From: Aphidius gifuensis | Lineage: Eukaryota > Arthropoda > Insecta > Hymenoptera > Braconidae | DNA: 64,000 bases | Direction of reading: 5' to 3' | Assembly: GCF_014905175.1 (NCBI RefSeq) | Contig: NC_057789.1 | Span: 30,376,555 to 30,440,554, forward strand | Shown: positions 10,981 through 22,515 of the stretch, piece after piece | Layout: the number at the start of each line of letters is the position of its first letter | How positions within the stretch are numbered: position 1 is the stretch's first letter | Program-made: the position numbers and the translations under genes | The notes under the pieces: model-generated | Databases searched by the model: none | The model's input: only the letters and a program-made list of their open reading frames with translations | Told to the model about the DNA's origin: nothing

Positions 10981-12601
10981 ATTATGTTCATCTTTGTCAT
11001 TTGAAAATTATTCAAATAAAATTTATGCATTAAAAAAACCCGCATATTGTTATTGCTTAATTCATTAAAATATATATTTTTTTTAATTTTCATCCTTTTA
11101 GGCCAATAGAAGAAAAAAAAGAAAAAAAATTGTCGAAATAAGTCAAAATTTAGAAAAAAGATTTATTAATTTAATTATATTTTTATGTATAATTACCATG
11201 TGTGTATCTTGAACTTCATAAATTGACTAAAAGTAATAGCAAAGTATATTTTCCTTATTTTTTTAATTTAAAAAAATTATAATCATTATTCAAATAATCG
11301 TTTCTCTTTTTTTTATGTCTAACAACATGTTGAACATTTTAATTATTCGAAAAAAGTTTTAATAATAAAATTAAAAAAATTATATATTTTTATTTCTAAC
11401 GAGATCAATGAATGTATACTATATTTTCACTACCTATTAAATATTAATAAATATTTTTAATAATAGTCATTTATTATAATGCATAATTTTTTACATTTAT
11501 TGAAATTTTATTAAAATTGTGTATATTTGTGCAATATTGGTGTTCATTCAACAAAATAAAACTTATTTTTTGTTAAACAAAAATTATATAAACATTGTAA
11601 TTTTTTTTTTTTATAACAATAATTGATTTTTTAAATTATTTATTGTTAAATAAAGCTAATAGTAACAATAATTTAAGCATTATAAATTTTCAAAATAAAT
11701 TAGTAAGTATAAAAATTAATGAAAATTATATTTAAGGCATTGATGAATTTATAAAGGCAATTTTATTAATAACGTTTATGAAATTTAATAATTTAATTTT
11801 AAATTTATATTAATTATGAAAAATTGCACAATTTTAAATATATAATAAAATTTTACTTTTTATTTATAAACAATTAATTTTGGTGCATGATTTTTGAGAC
11901 CGGAAGGATGACTGTTCACATGATAAGACTAAAATAAATTGACTGAAAATAAGAGATGAAAAAAAAAATTATCACAACTTCCTCTGGTGATGGGATTTAA
12001 CGTCAAGGTCAATGACCCTTTTAATGCCTTTTTTTTTTTAATTTCATTCAAATCTTTTTTCTTTTTCAAATCCTATTATTTGCCTTTATTTTTATTTAGT
12101 TTATTCTGCATCAATGCATAATACTTTTAAAAATAGAGAGCTCATGATATAACAAATTAATTAATTTCAGATCAATTTAAATAAAATTACATGAAATTAT
12201 TATTTAAAAAAAATAGCAACAATATAAATTACGTTTTACCCTTTTGTCTTAATAAATTAAAATTATTTTACCTATGTATAATCAACAAATTAAAATTTAT
12301 ATTTAGTCATCTTAATTAATTAAAAATTATAAATTGTTATAAATATTTACATAAACTGGTGCTCTGTATCAACTTTTATAAAAAAAAAAAATTCTAAAAT
12401 AATTATTTTGCACTAATAAGAATTAAATATTTACAAAAAAAAAAAGAAAATTATTATTTTTTCTTTTGTTTTTTAAATCCTTTGAGTGTTATTATTTATT
12501 TTTTTTTTTATAGGACGGATTTATTGCCAATTGAGCTCTTATTACCTTTTTTTTTCTGTTAATTATTTTTTAATTTCAATCGAAATATTCAATAATGAAA
12601 T
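10981..12601. other. AT-rich interval between the LRR gene and LMTK 3' ends
   Basis: About 1.6 kb of low-complexity AT-rich DNA with no open frame, repeat structure or RNA gene that I can see. It presumably holds the 3' UTRs of the two convergent genes. A slightly less AT-rich patch lies at 11890-12010. Confidence 0.5.
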
Positions 12602-15600
12602 TCATTGATGAATTTCATGTAAATCATTGCTATCATTATTTAATTTATTTGGTAATGTTAAATCATTGATAATATTACTTTCATCATTGGACAATTTAAC
12701 TGTATCATTTACATTATTATCAGTTAATTTATTATCATCTTTATGATGTTCATGAGTCATTGATGTCATATTATCATCAACATAATTATTATTTTGAATA
12801 GATAAAGGACGTCCAGATGATTTTGATGTATTATTAATTTCAATATTATTATTTTTACCATTTAAATCATCATTACATGATAATTCTGATGATGATTCAA
12901 TTGATGATCTTTCAATTGATACTAAATTTGATCCACTATCATCTTTTGATGATTCAGAACTATTATTTATTTCAAAATTTATTGTATTATCATTATCACT
13001 ATCATCAGATAAATTAATTATTGTTGAATTAATTAATTTATCATTATTTATTGATAAATTAAGCTTTAATTTATTTCTAGTATGACGAAGTTCACCTAAT
13101 TGTTTCTGCTGTTGATTATCAATTTGTATATTTTCATTATTTAATTGTGTTGTATCTGTACTTGCACCTGGAAAAAATTGACTAACGTATTTACCATTAC
13201 CAGCATTGAATTGGAATGGACGACTACCACTGCTAACTGAAAATTCTTCATCACCTTTTTAATTGAAAAGAATCATAAATTATTATAATTATTTGGATGA
13301 ATTTTATTTTGTTATTTTAATTAATTTACCAGTAAAATTTGAATCATCATAGTCAATTGAATAAACATCAAGTTTTGGCTCGTCCATCATTTCTTCCCAA
13401 TCTGTAATTTATTAAATTTTTATTTCAAATATTTACTAATGTCTTGGGACATTATTTGGAATGTATTTTTATTTTTTTTACACATACCAGCATATGATGT
13501 TGGCTCCCAAGTTGTACCAGCTTGTCCCTGACAATCTGATACTGGTGTTTCTTTTGGATATTCATAGACACAATGATAACGTTGTTTTTTAAACCACACA
13601 TTTTTTTTTTGATCCTAAAAACATAAAAATAACATTAAAATAAAGTCAATCTAAATTAAAAAATATATATTATTTATATAAATTCGTACCAATTCATCCT
13701 GTTTGCAATAATCAATAAAAAAATTCTTAAATTTATTTATAAATATTTGTTAAATTACAAAATAAAATAAAAAAAAAAAAATTTATAATTAATTATAAAT
13801 AAATTATGTTAAACTTACTCCTGTTTTTGTAGTTTTTTTTTCAGGTGATCTAAGAGCAGATCTATGTGGAGCAAGTGTTGCATCCCAAGCTGATGGTGTA
13901 AATTCTTCTTCTTCATCATCATCATCATCTCCATCATCAGCTGCTTCTTCTTCATCAATTTTTTCTTTGATATCATTCAATTCATTTGTATTTATAATTT
14001 CTTTGTTGTCATTTTTATCAATTGTTTTTTCATCATAAGGTTTCCAAACAAATTCACCAGAACTTGAGCTATTTTCTTCATCATCTTCATCCTCATCCTC
14101 ATCATCATCAGTATGTTTATCTGTTGTATTTTCATCCTCATCATCTTCATCATCCTCATCTTGACTATTCCAATCATGATCATTACTAAAACTTGTTGAC
14201 ATAATAACATCCTGTTGATTTGCCAATGGAATTGTAAATTTACCATGCCATTTTGATTCCTCTTCTGGACTTGGTAATGGTACACCACAATTTAAAAATT
14301 TATTATCACTCGATAGCTTATATTTAACTCTATTATTTTCAACAATATAATCCATATTTTCATCGTCAGATAAATCACCATTTGTTGTATCACGATCATC
14401 ATCATCAATTGATAAAAATTTATTTGTTTTAGTATCAATTATAATAACTTCATCATCTGGTAAATTTGATAATTTTGATGCATCTGATAAATCATTTGAA
14501 TTATCTTTTGATAATAATGCATCAGATGTTACAGTACTTTCACGTTCTTCCATTATTGGACTCAATGGTGTACCATAAATATTATATCTTATTGCAATAT
14601 CAATATTTTTTCTAAAATCACAATTTTTTGTTTCATCATTATCATCATCCTCGTCATCATAATTCCAGGCACTTGTTGGTGTTATATTTTTATTAATTGA
14701 TGTATTTTTATCATCATCATCATCATGTAATTCTGGTGCTTCAACAATTGACATTTGTGCATGTGGAAGTTTTTCACGTAGCTCATTTCTAATTGCAGCA
14801 ACAAATTCATCATCCAAATGAAATGATACATATGAATTGTCACTTTTTAAACTTATTGTTGAACTTTCATCATCATCATTATTATTACTATTATTAATTA
14901 TATTATTTGTACAATTATCAGTATTATTTATTAGTTTATTATTATCTAAAAATTCAGTATCATCAATGTTATTTATTACTTCAATAATTGATTGATTATT
15001 ATCATCATTATCTGATGATAATTGTGATGATTGAATGTCATTATTATATTCAATATTTGAAGATGATTCTTTTGTTATTAATTGATAATTATTATCTTCA
15101 TAATTACCACTACATTCAGCATCTAAAATACAATCAAGTTCATAAAGTATTTTTAATTGTTCTTCTTCAGTTGTTGAATTTGATGTTGCTGGTAAACTAT
15201 TGTATGATAATGATTCAATAATTGTTGTTATTTGATTATCTTCATCTTCACATGATTCTTTATCACGAAAACCACTGTCGGAACTTCTTTCATCATCTGG
15301 TGTTGATAAATTTTTACGTTCTTCTTCATCACAAGTTGTTATTCTATTTATTTTTTCTATATCATCATCATCAACAGACACATCACCATCATGTGATTGT
15401 GGTGTATCTGGTGTTGTTGCTGTTGTTGTTGTTGTTTTTATTATATTTTTTTCATCATTATTAACAATTAAATTATCATCAAATGTTATTGTTTCAATAT
15501 CAAAACCAGGTATCTTATTATCAAGTTCATATTCAATTGCATTATTCCAAAGTTCAACATCAACATAATTGCTTTTTATATCATCATTTATATTATTATT

Positions 15601-17830
15601 ATAATTATTAATTTTATTTGGTGTTGATGTAAATTTAATATTAATATTATCTAATTTTTCTTTGGATATTATATCATTATTTATTGGATTACGTAATTTT
15701 TTTAATTCATCATTAAATTTTGTTGTATTTAATTTTGTAAAACGTAAATCATCAACACTACCAGTTGTTGTTAATTTTTTTTTACCAATTTTATCATTTA
15801 TTTGTGATGCCATTGATGATAATTCAACATCTGAATCAGAATCAATATGTGTTAGAATCATTAAATCAGCAACTGATTTTGATTTTTGTTTTACTTTTTC
15901 AGTATAAACACCACGTTCAACTCTACCACGCCAACTTTCTTCTTCAGTTTCTGAACCAGATTCATTTGATAATTGATTATTATTAATTATTAATTCATCT
16001 GGTCCAAGTTTAAATATTGCACGTTGTTGATTTGTATTTAATATTGATGACGATGATGTAGATATTTTAATTTCATTATTCATTATATTATCATCATCAT
16101 CATCATTATATTTACGTAATTCTTTTAAACTTGTACATCTTCCAAGTTCTTTAAAATTATTTCCAAGTATACTCCAACGTTCATCAAAGCTATCATTAAT
16201 ATTATCATGTAAAATTTTCTGTATATCATCAAGTGTTGCACGTTCATTTGGCAAATATTTCCAACATAATTTCATAGCATCAATTAAACATAATAATTTA
16301 CATGTATTATCATTATTTATAATTAAATTATCATGATATTTATTTAGCAATATCATTTCAATAACTTTTTCATCACATAAATCATCATATGGTCTTTTTC
16401 CCCAATTAATAATTTCCCATAATAATATTGAATAACTCCAAATATTTGCTTTTTGTGTTATTGAACGTGTGACAATTGTTGTATCTGTACAAATAATACT
16501 TTCTGGTGCTGACCAACGTATTGGTAATGCACGATCATCAACAACATAATAATCATTTGGATATTTATCAACACTAATACCATAATCACCAAGTTTAATT
16601 GTTAAATTATTTGTAACTAAACAATTTCTTGCTGATAAATCAGTATGTGAAAAATCATTTTTATGCATATAATCAAGTGCAGATGTTATGTCAATTGTCA
16701 TTTTTAATATAACATTATTATTAATTAAATCATTTGAATTATTATTTTTAATTAAAAAACTTTTTAAATCACCAAATTTACATGATTCAAATATCAAAAG
16801 ATACGGATCATTTTCAATACAAATACCATATAATGATAATATATTTTTATGTTTTAATTTTAAATATAATAATGATTCATTTAAAAACCATGATTTTTCA
16901 TTTGTTGATGCTTCTTCAGTTAATATTCTAACAATAATACTTTTTGGATTATTATTAGTTTCATTATTATCAATATTACTTGTTGTTTTTGTAGTTTGTG
17001 TACCTTCAACAACTTTGCCAAACCAACCACGACCAATTTCACATAAATATTTTAAACAATCACGTGATACATGAAGATCAGAATCAAGCCATTCATTTAT
17101 TGTTAATTTTTCATCATATTCAATATTATTATCATCATCATCATGTAATAATATTGGTGGTTTTGGTTTGTTTATTATTTTAATATCATTTACAAAATTA
17201 TCAACTGATAATGATTTTAATTGTAATTTAGCTTCACTTTCAAATCTTGGTGCTTCAAGTTCAAGTCCACGTTCACTACCAGCTGTACTTCCATTATTAA
17301 ATTTCTAAAATTAATAATAATATATTAGCTTTTTATAAAGGCATATTACTACTAGACTAATTTTATAATTATTATTTTTCATTAACTATTGATATCTACA
17401 TTTGTTTTATTTTAACATTATGTTACCTGTTTATCAACTCCATTAGAATTCTATATTTATAATTTATAATAAACACATAAATATATATTTAAAATAATCA
17501 TTATTAATTGTTTATAATAATACATTTATTTACCTCAAAACCTTTTGACAAATTACGTTGTTTTTTACAGCACATACAACCAACAACACAAATTATCAAC
17601 ATCAATAATCCAGCACCAGATGTTACAACATATTGAAATTGATATTGCAACTTTTCAATGTCATCTCTATTTGTTTCTGCATAACAATAAATAAATTTAA
17701 TTAACAATTAATTCAATACACTAATAAAATAAAATAATAATTTACCTGTCAATTTTATAGGAAATGTCAAAACAATATTGACACTATCAAATATCCAGTA
17801 TATCCACCAAAATTTTATAATAAAATACAT
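12602..17830 (-). CDS. Lmtk: LMTK-family (lemur tail) membrane-anchored kinase, 1532 aa, eight exons
   Basis: Exons in transcript order are 17746-17830, 17534-17676, 17427-17450, 13819-17304, 13690-13698, 13488-13614, 13330-13401 and 12602-13254; all phases close on one 1533-codon frame. A hydrophobic N terminus precedes a short lumenal part and a transmembrane helix (about residues 44-65), then CCKKQR. The kinase domain (about 165-400) has a glycine loop GRGWFG (175-180), R210 where the VAIK lysine is expected (SIIVRIL), PYLLIFESCKFGDLKSFL, HTDLSARNC (304-312), GDYG (323-326) and APE (350-352). This set, especially GDYG with the FLxExxxYxxLxHxNIL helix, matches LMTK1-3/AATYK. A long Asn/Asp/Glu-rich tail follows. 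Near the C end, KNVWF and a CVYEYPKETP stretch parallel the vertebrate KAVSF..VYLFDQETP segment, a PP1-docking type motif. LMTKs act in endosomal and axonal trafficking. Confidence 0.88.
13690..13698 (-). other. 9-nt microexon of LMTK
   Basis: A three-codon exon (DEL) with acceptor GCAAACAG and donor GTACGA. It lies between the long kinase/tail exon and the exon carrying the KNVWF motif. It is phase 0 and can be skipped without a frameshift. Because it is so short, the call depends on the clean flanking splice sites. Confidence 0.5.
17427..17450 (-). other. 24-nt microexon of LMTK
   Basis: A phase-0 exon of eight codons (NSNGVDKQ) with acceptor TATAG and donor GTAACA, between the transmembrane exon and the kinase exon. 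It preserves frame whether included or skipped, so it could be alternatively spliced. Confidence 0.65.
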
Positions 17831-19288
17831 TTTTCCATTTCCTCAACAACAAATTAAATATATTTTTATTTTTTATATATTAATTTTTTAATTAAATTAA
17901 TAAACAAATTAACAAAAAAACTTTTATTGTTGTCTATTAAAATACATCAACAGTCATAATTTAGATAAAAAATAAATGAATCATCAAGATAACCAACAAC
18001 AAGATATATGTATTTATATTAAAAAATAAATGTTGGTAATTGTACAATTTAACTCACACCTTTTTTTAATAATTTTATCAAAGACAATCCTTTATGAATA
18101 AACAATTAAATCAAACACATTTGTTGTGTTTTTTTTTTTTCTTTTAATTATCATTGTTAATAATAATAATGATCAACACTGTTATATTATTCAACTTTGA
18201 TGATTTTATAGAACGTTAATTCAATAGTAATATCAAGTGATGATGACACGACCACGGTTATTATTATTTTTTTTTGTTTTTTTTTTTTCTCTTATTTTGT
18301 CCGTAGGAAATGGAAATAGATGGTGTGTATGTGTGAGAGAGAGAAGAGAGATAATAATGGAAAAACTATTGTGTATTTTTTGGAGATGGTTTAGAACAAC
18401 ACCATCATTATTATCATCATGATCATCATCATTACCATCACCACCTACACAAAGTGAAGATAAACTCTCTCTTTCTTTTAGATAAATTAACACGCGTAGG
18501 AGTTTTTTTTTTTTATTCACCTAAAGAGAAAACAGACTGAAAATTAATTCGAGAGTTTGGAGAGTAATGTTTGATTTATCAATTACTTCAATTGCATGTA
18601 GCGGGGGGGTGTTTATATAAGATGGTGGCATATAAACACACACATATTAACATAATAATTTTACATTTTTTTAGGCTTGTAATTTATTTATAATCAACTT
18701 ATGCTTTTTTAATTTCAAATTTGATGATAAATTGATTGTTTTATATTGTTTTTTTGGTCATATGTTATATTAAATTTGTTTTAATTAATTTTAAATTAAT
18801 CTTTTATCAATTTGAAAGTGTAATTACACTTATTTCATTGGTTACAATTTTTTTTCATGACAAAATGGCTGCTACATATTGTTTTAAATGAACGCGCATT
18901 GTTTCTGCGCATATCAAGCAGCCATCTTTGTAAAATATAATTGTTTAATTAAAAATATGATTAACAATTAATTATTTATCAAAAAATATAAACAAAGAAA
19001 TTAATAATTGATCATTTTCTGTAAATGAAAAAAAATTATTATTAATAGTTTATATTCTAACCGCTTGTCGTCGCAGCTATAGTTTTCCATGGAAATAAAA
19101 ATAAATAAAATAACCGAATATTTACGATTTTAACCGAACAAAATTATCCTCAGACTTGCCAGCTTCGCCACGTCATATTGAGTGCCGTGTTGTCGATTTA
19201 TTCTTGTCAATCTTGCAAAGTTATCCTGATAATATTTATTTATTAGCCATATTTCATTGAAATATAATTATATTGTTAAAAATACAAT
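17831..19288. promoter_or_regulatory. Divergent promoter interval of LMTK and the KDEL receptor
   Basis: The two genes are transcribed away from each other across about 1.46 kb. Visible elements are a GTGTGTATGTGTGAGAGAGA tract (about 18321-18350), a G-run followed by TTTATATAAG (about 18602-18620), and an inverted pair ATGGCTGC (18865-18872) / GCAGCCAT (18918-18925). The inverted pair encloses GCGCATTGTTTCTGCGCAT, which looks like YY1/Pho-type plus NRF1-type sites. A UPR-type site lies at 19168. Which element serves which gene is not determined. Confidence 0.5.
19168..19175 (-). promoter_or_regulatory. Candidate UPR element (TGACGTGG) upstream of the KDEL receptor
   Basis: CCACGTCA on the plus strand, TGACGTGG on the minus strand, is the core bound by XBP1/ATF6-type bZIP factors in the unfolded protein response. 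It lies about 115 bases upstream of the KDEL receptor ATG, within the likely core promoter. KDEL receptors and other ER retrieval components are known UPR targets. An 8-mer can occur by chance. Confidence 0.4.
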
Positions 19289-20234
19289 ATGAATATATTT
19301 CGTTTATCTGGCGATTTATCGCATCTTCTTGCTGTTATTATCTTGGTACTAAAAATATGGACTACACGAAGTTGTGCCGGTAAGTTTTTTTTTTTTTTTT
19401 TTTTTTCATATAAAATTCCAGAGTAAATCATTATTATCCATAGCAAATCCATGAGCGTCCTCAGCATGCACCAGGAGGCCATTAGCCTATTAATTATTTG
19501 CCAAAAAATCACAACATCCATCAAGCCTTACCCAATTGTTCCATCATAATCAATTTTTTTATTTATCTTTTTTTTTTTTTGACATAATAATAATATTATT
19601 GTTTATTAATTTTAATTGTTTATCAGGTATCAGTGGAAAATCACAAATACTTTTTGCAATTGTCTATGTAACAAGATATCTTGATTTAGTAACGACATTT
19701 GTGTCAGTCTACAATACATCAATGAAAGTTATATTTATTGGTGCTTCATTTGCAACAATTTATTTGATGTATTCAAAATTCAAAGCAACATATGATCATA
19801 ATCATGATTCATTCAGGTAATTAATACTTTAATTATAAAAATAATTATAAATTTCTAATTTAATTTGTATTTACAGAATTGAATTTCTATTGGCACCAAC
19901 AGTCATATTGGCATTATTGATAAATCAAAAATTTACAGTACTTGAAGTTTTATGGACATTTAGTATTTATCTTGAATCAGTTGCTATTTTACCACAATTA
20001 TTTATGGTATCTAAAACTGGAGAAGCTGAAAGTATTACAAGTCATTATTTATTTGCACTTGGTTCATACAGAGGATTGTATTTACTTAATTGGATTTATC
20101 GTTATTATGCTGAAGATCATTATGAATTAATTGCCATTGTTTCTGGTATTGTACAAACTGTCTTGTACTGTGATTTTTTTTATCTATATATTACCAAAGT
20201 ACTCAAAGGCAAGAAACTTCAATTACCTGCTTAG
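19289..20234 (+). CDS. KdelR: ER lumen protein-retaining receptor (KDEL receptor/ERD2), 212 aa
   Basis: Exons are 19289-19379, 19627-19816 and 19877-20234, giving exactly 212 residues, the family length. The protein starts MNIFRLSGDLSHLLAVIILV and carries the family landmarks GISGKSQILFAIVYVTRYLD, YNTSMK, SIYLESVAILPQLFMVSKTG, GSYRGLYLLNWIYRYY and YCDFFYLYITKVLKGKKL, ending QLPA. It is a seven-helix Golgi/ER membrane receptor. It binds the C-terminal KDEL/HDEL of escaped ER chaperones in the acidic cis-Golgi and returns them by COPI. The D193 equivalent, the TRYLD arginine/aspartate and the C-terminal lysine pair for COPI are present. Nothing suggests loss of function. Confidence 0.96.
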
Positions 20235-21034
20235 CTACATATTTTAATTATTGATAAATATATTATTTTAATAACTTTTTTTCTCTTTTTTATATATCAT
20301 TTGAAGTAATATTTAAAAATTGATAAAACATTGCAAAGAAAATTTAATAAAAAAAAAAAAAGAAGAAAAAGTTATTGTTTAAATTTTTCAATTTGTTTTG
20401 GATTTTACCAAGTTTGTCATTTTGATAATATATTTAGTAAAAACTTGTTTAATTTATATTTTTTTTTTTTTCTCTAACATTTAAATTAGATTAATTTTTA
20501 ATATTAGCGCACAATGCTTAAAAAAAAATTTCCATAATCATTGATGCCTCGTTAATGTCAACCACGTAAGCGTTTTTTTTTTTTTTTATCATCCAAAGTA
20601 ATTCATAAAATAATAATTTGTAAATAACGATAAATTTTTAATGGATTATCATTAAAAAAAAAAAAGATAAACAACTTGGTGGTTTTAATTATAGAAAAAA
20701 AAAATAACGTAAAAATAGCTCATTGTAAAGTTAAAATCATCAGATCAATTGGGACTCATTAAACTTGACAGCATTGATTTATTATTAACAAAAAAAAAAA
20801 TCAACAAATTTCATCAATAAAAAAAGCTCGATTTTAGCTATAAACATTTATACCCAAAAAATAAACAATTTATAAGAAAAAAAAAAAAAAATGATAAAAA
20901 AGTTTAAAACAAATAATTGAGTGTTATTTTTTGTGTCTGTTTATTATTTATTTTGTTGAATTGAATGAATTATAATTATATTAATAATAAGTGAATTAAT
21001 TTTAATTAATTGATAAGAATTTATGTTTAATTAT
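20235..21034. other. Shared 3' region between convergent KDEL receptor and DNApol-gamma35
   Basis: About 800 bases of AT-rich DNA with many A- and T-runs and several AATAAA-like signals on both strands (for example about 20346). It presumably contains both 3' UTRs. No other feature is visible. Confidence 0.5.
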
Positions 21035-22081
21035 TCAGGTGCATCTTGATATGACGTGCCTGGTAAGATCACTCAAATGTACCAACTCATAAATGGTCGT
21101 TGATTGACTCCAAACTTTAACAATTCCATTATCAAAACTTGAATCATCAATTTTAACAATAATTGGTACATGAAAATTCTCCAATTGTTCATTATCATTT
21201 GTTGTTATTGTTTCAATTGATTCTAGTTTTAATTTATTATTTAAATATTTTAATAGCTTTAGTTTTTCATTAAATTTATCATCATTATCAGGATTTTTTT
21301 CAATGCAAATACCAACTTTATATGGTGCTAATTTTGGATTAAATTTTAATTGAAATTTTTCATCATCATCTAGGTTTGTATATGCATCACAAATAAATGA
21401 TAAACAACCCCAATCAAATGATGTTTCATGTTCAATTATTTGACATTCTGGATATGGTGCTTCAATCTGTTATAAAACAAAAAATATCAAGTTAAAAATT
21501 TAATCGAATCGCTTAAATAATTGTTTAATTACCTTTGAAAAAAATTTACGTGGTTCTTGTTGATAATTAATTGTCTCAACAAGAATTGATCCAAATGGAA
21601 AATGTGCTTTAATTTCAACAGAATCAATTGTTGTTTTAATTTTTTTAACTTCAGTTAATTTAAATCTTGATGGTTCTCTTGATAATTTTCTCCACCAAAT
21701 TTTACGTTCTCTTTGTAATTTATGATATAAATTTTTACCATCAGATGAATCAGTTATTATTGTTACTTTTCCAGTTTTATGAACAAGTGATTTTGTCGGT
21801 TCAATAATATCATGATTCCATAAATTTTTTGTTTCTTCAATAACACCAATTCCCAGTGGTTTATTTATTATTCCAAATTTTTTAATGTCATTTAGTGTGT
21901 CATTGATATTATCACTTGTTCTTAAATATGTTACATTATATGCTGGCATTGTGATGCATTTATTAAACCATAATTTTTCCATATGACGACATAATAATTC
22001 ACCATTAAAACCATAAATAAATTTTTTATCTAGCTTTAAAAAACTAGAACCAATGTTGTTTATAATATTTTTAATAATCAT
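21035..22081 (-). CDS. DNApol-gamma35: DNA polymerase gamma accessory subunit (mitochondrial), 326 aa
   Basis: Two exons, 21533-22081 and 21035-21466, join in phase 0 at FFSK|IEAPYP. The product resembles the mitochondrial Pol gamma accessory subunit (PolG2), a class II aaRS-like processivity factor. Matching segments are FNGELLCRHMEKLWF, KPLGIGVIEE, RERKIWWRKLSREPSRF, AHFPFGSILVETINY and the anticodon-binding-like part KFNPKLAPYKVGICIEKNPD. The family signatures WWRKF and FPWGxELIETL, and HPCLAPxKVAL, are recognisable in these. There is no long N-terminal presequence; the start MIIKNIINNIGSSFL may itself be a short targeting peptide. The ATG overlaps the GatC stop in ATGA, so it must be reached by reinitiation or as a second cistron. 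Confidence 0.85.
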
Positions 22082-22515
22082 TTTTCAAATGGTATATTAC
22101 CAGGTGGTGCTACAAAATAATTATCTTCACTTAATGTTGTATTTTTAAATATTTTTTTACGATAATTACCATCAGTTATACAGTCATTTCTTAAATGAAG
22201 ATTTTCATTTTCTAATACACTATATAATGGACTTATTTTTTCATCAATTGTAAAATTTTTTAATTTTTCTGTAAATTTTATTGCTGATTCAAGTCTTTTT
22301 ATACCAGTTTCGTTTTCGAAACCAACAAGTGATAATTTTTCTAGCTTTTTAATTATATCATTACTTACTTTTATTTCATTCAATTGTTGATTGCTGTTGT
22401 TGTCAACAATTTTTTCAGTTGCTAATATTTGTTTGTATCGAATTTGTAAATTTGAATATTTATTTAGTTTTTTTATTAATTGTAAATTATTCTTTGATGC
22501 ACGTATTAAATCCAT
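22078..22515 (-). CDS. gatC: Glutamyl-tRNA(Gln) amidotransferase subunit C, mitochondrial, 145 aa
   Basis: A single-exon protein with the GatC domain at about residues 52-125: IIKKLEKLSLVGFENETGIK, RLESAIKFTEKLKNF, ISPLYSVLENENLHLRND, ending DNYFVAPPGNIPFEK. The human protein has the same YFVAPPGNI ending. GatC stabilises the GatCAB complex that amidates mischarged Glu-tRNA(Gln) in mitochondria. The N-terminal 45 residues are basic and Asn-rich, consistent with a targeting leader. It is the upstream cistron of a pair with DNApol-gamma35; both products work in the mitochondrion. I recall the same two genes being paired in Drosophila. Confidence 0.9.
   Translation of the reverse strand: MDLIRASKNNLQLIKKLNKYSNLQIRYKQILATEKIVDNNSNQQLNEIKVSNDIIKKLEKLSLVGFENETGIKRLESAIKFTEKLKNFTIDEKISPLYSVLENENLHLRNDCITDGNYRKKIFKNTTLSEDNYFVAPPGNIPFEK

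Noticed and set aside
14988..17183. Several plus-strand ORFs opposite the LMTK kinase exon
   Set aside because: They mirror the Asn/Asp-rich codons (AAT/GAT read as ATT/ATC) of LMTK and have no family features.
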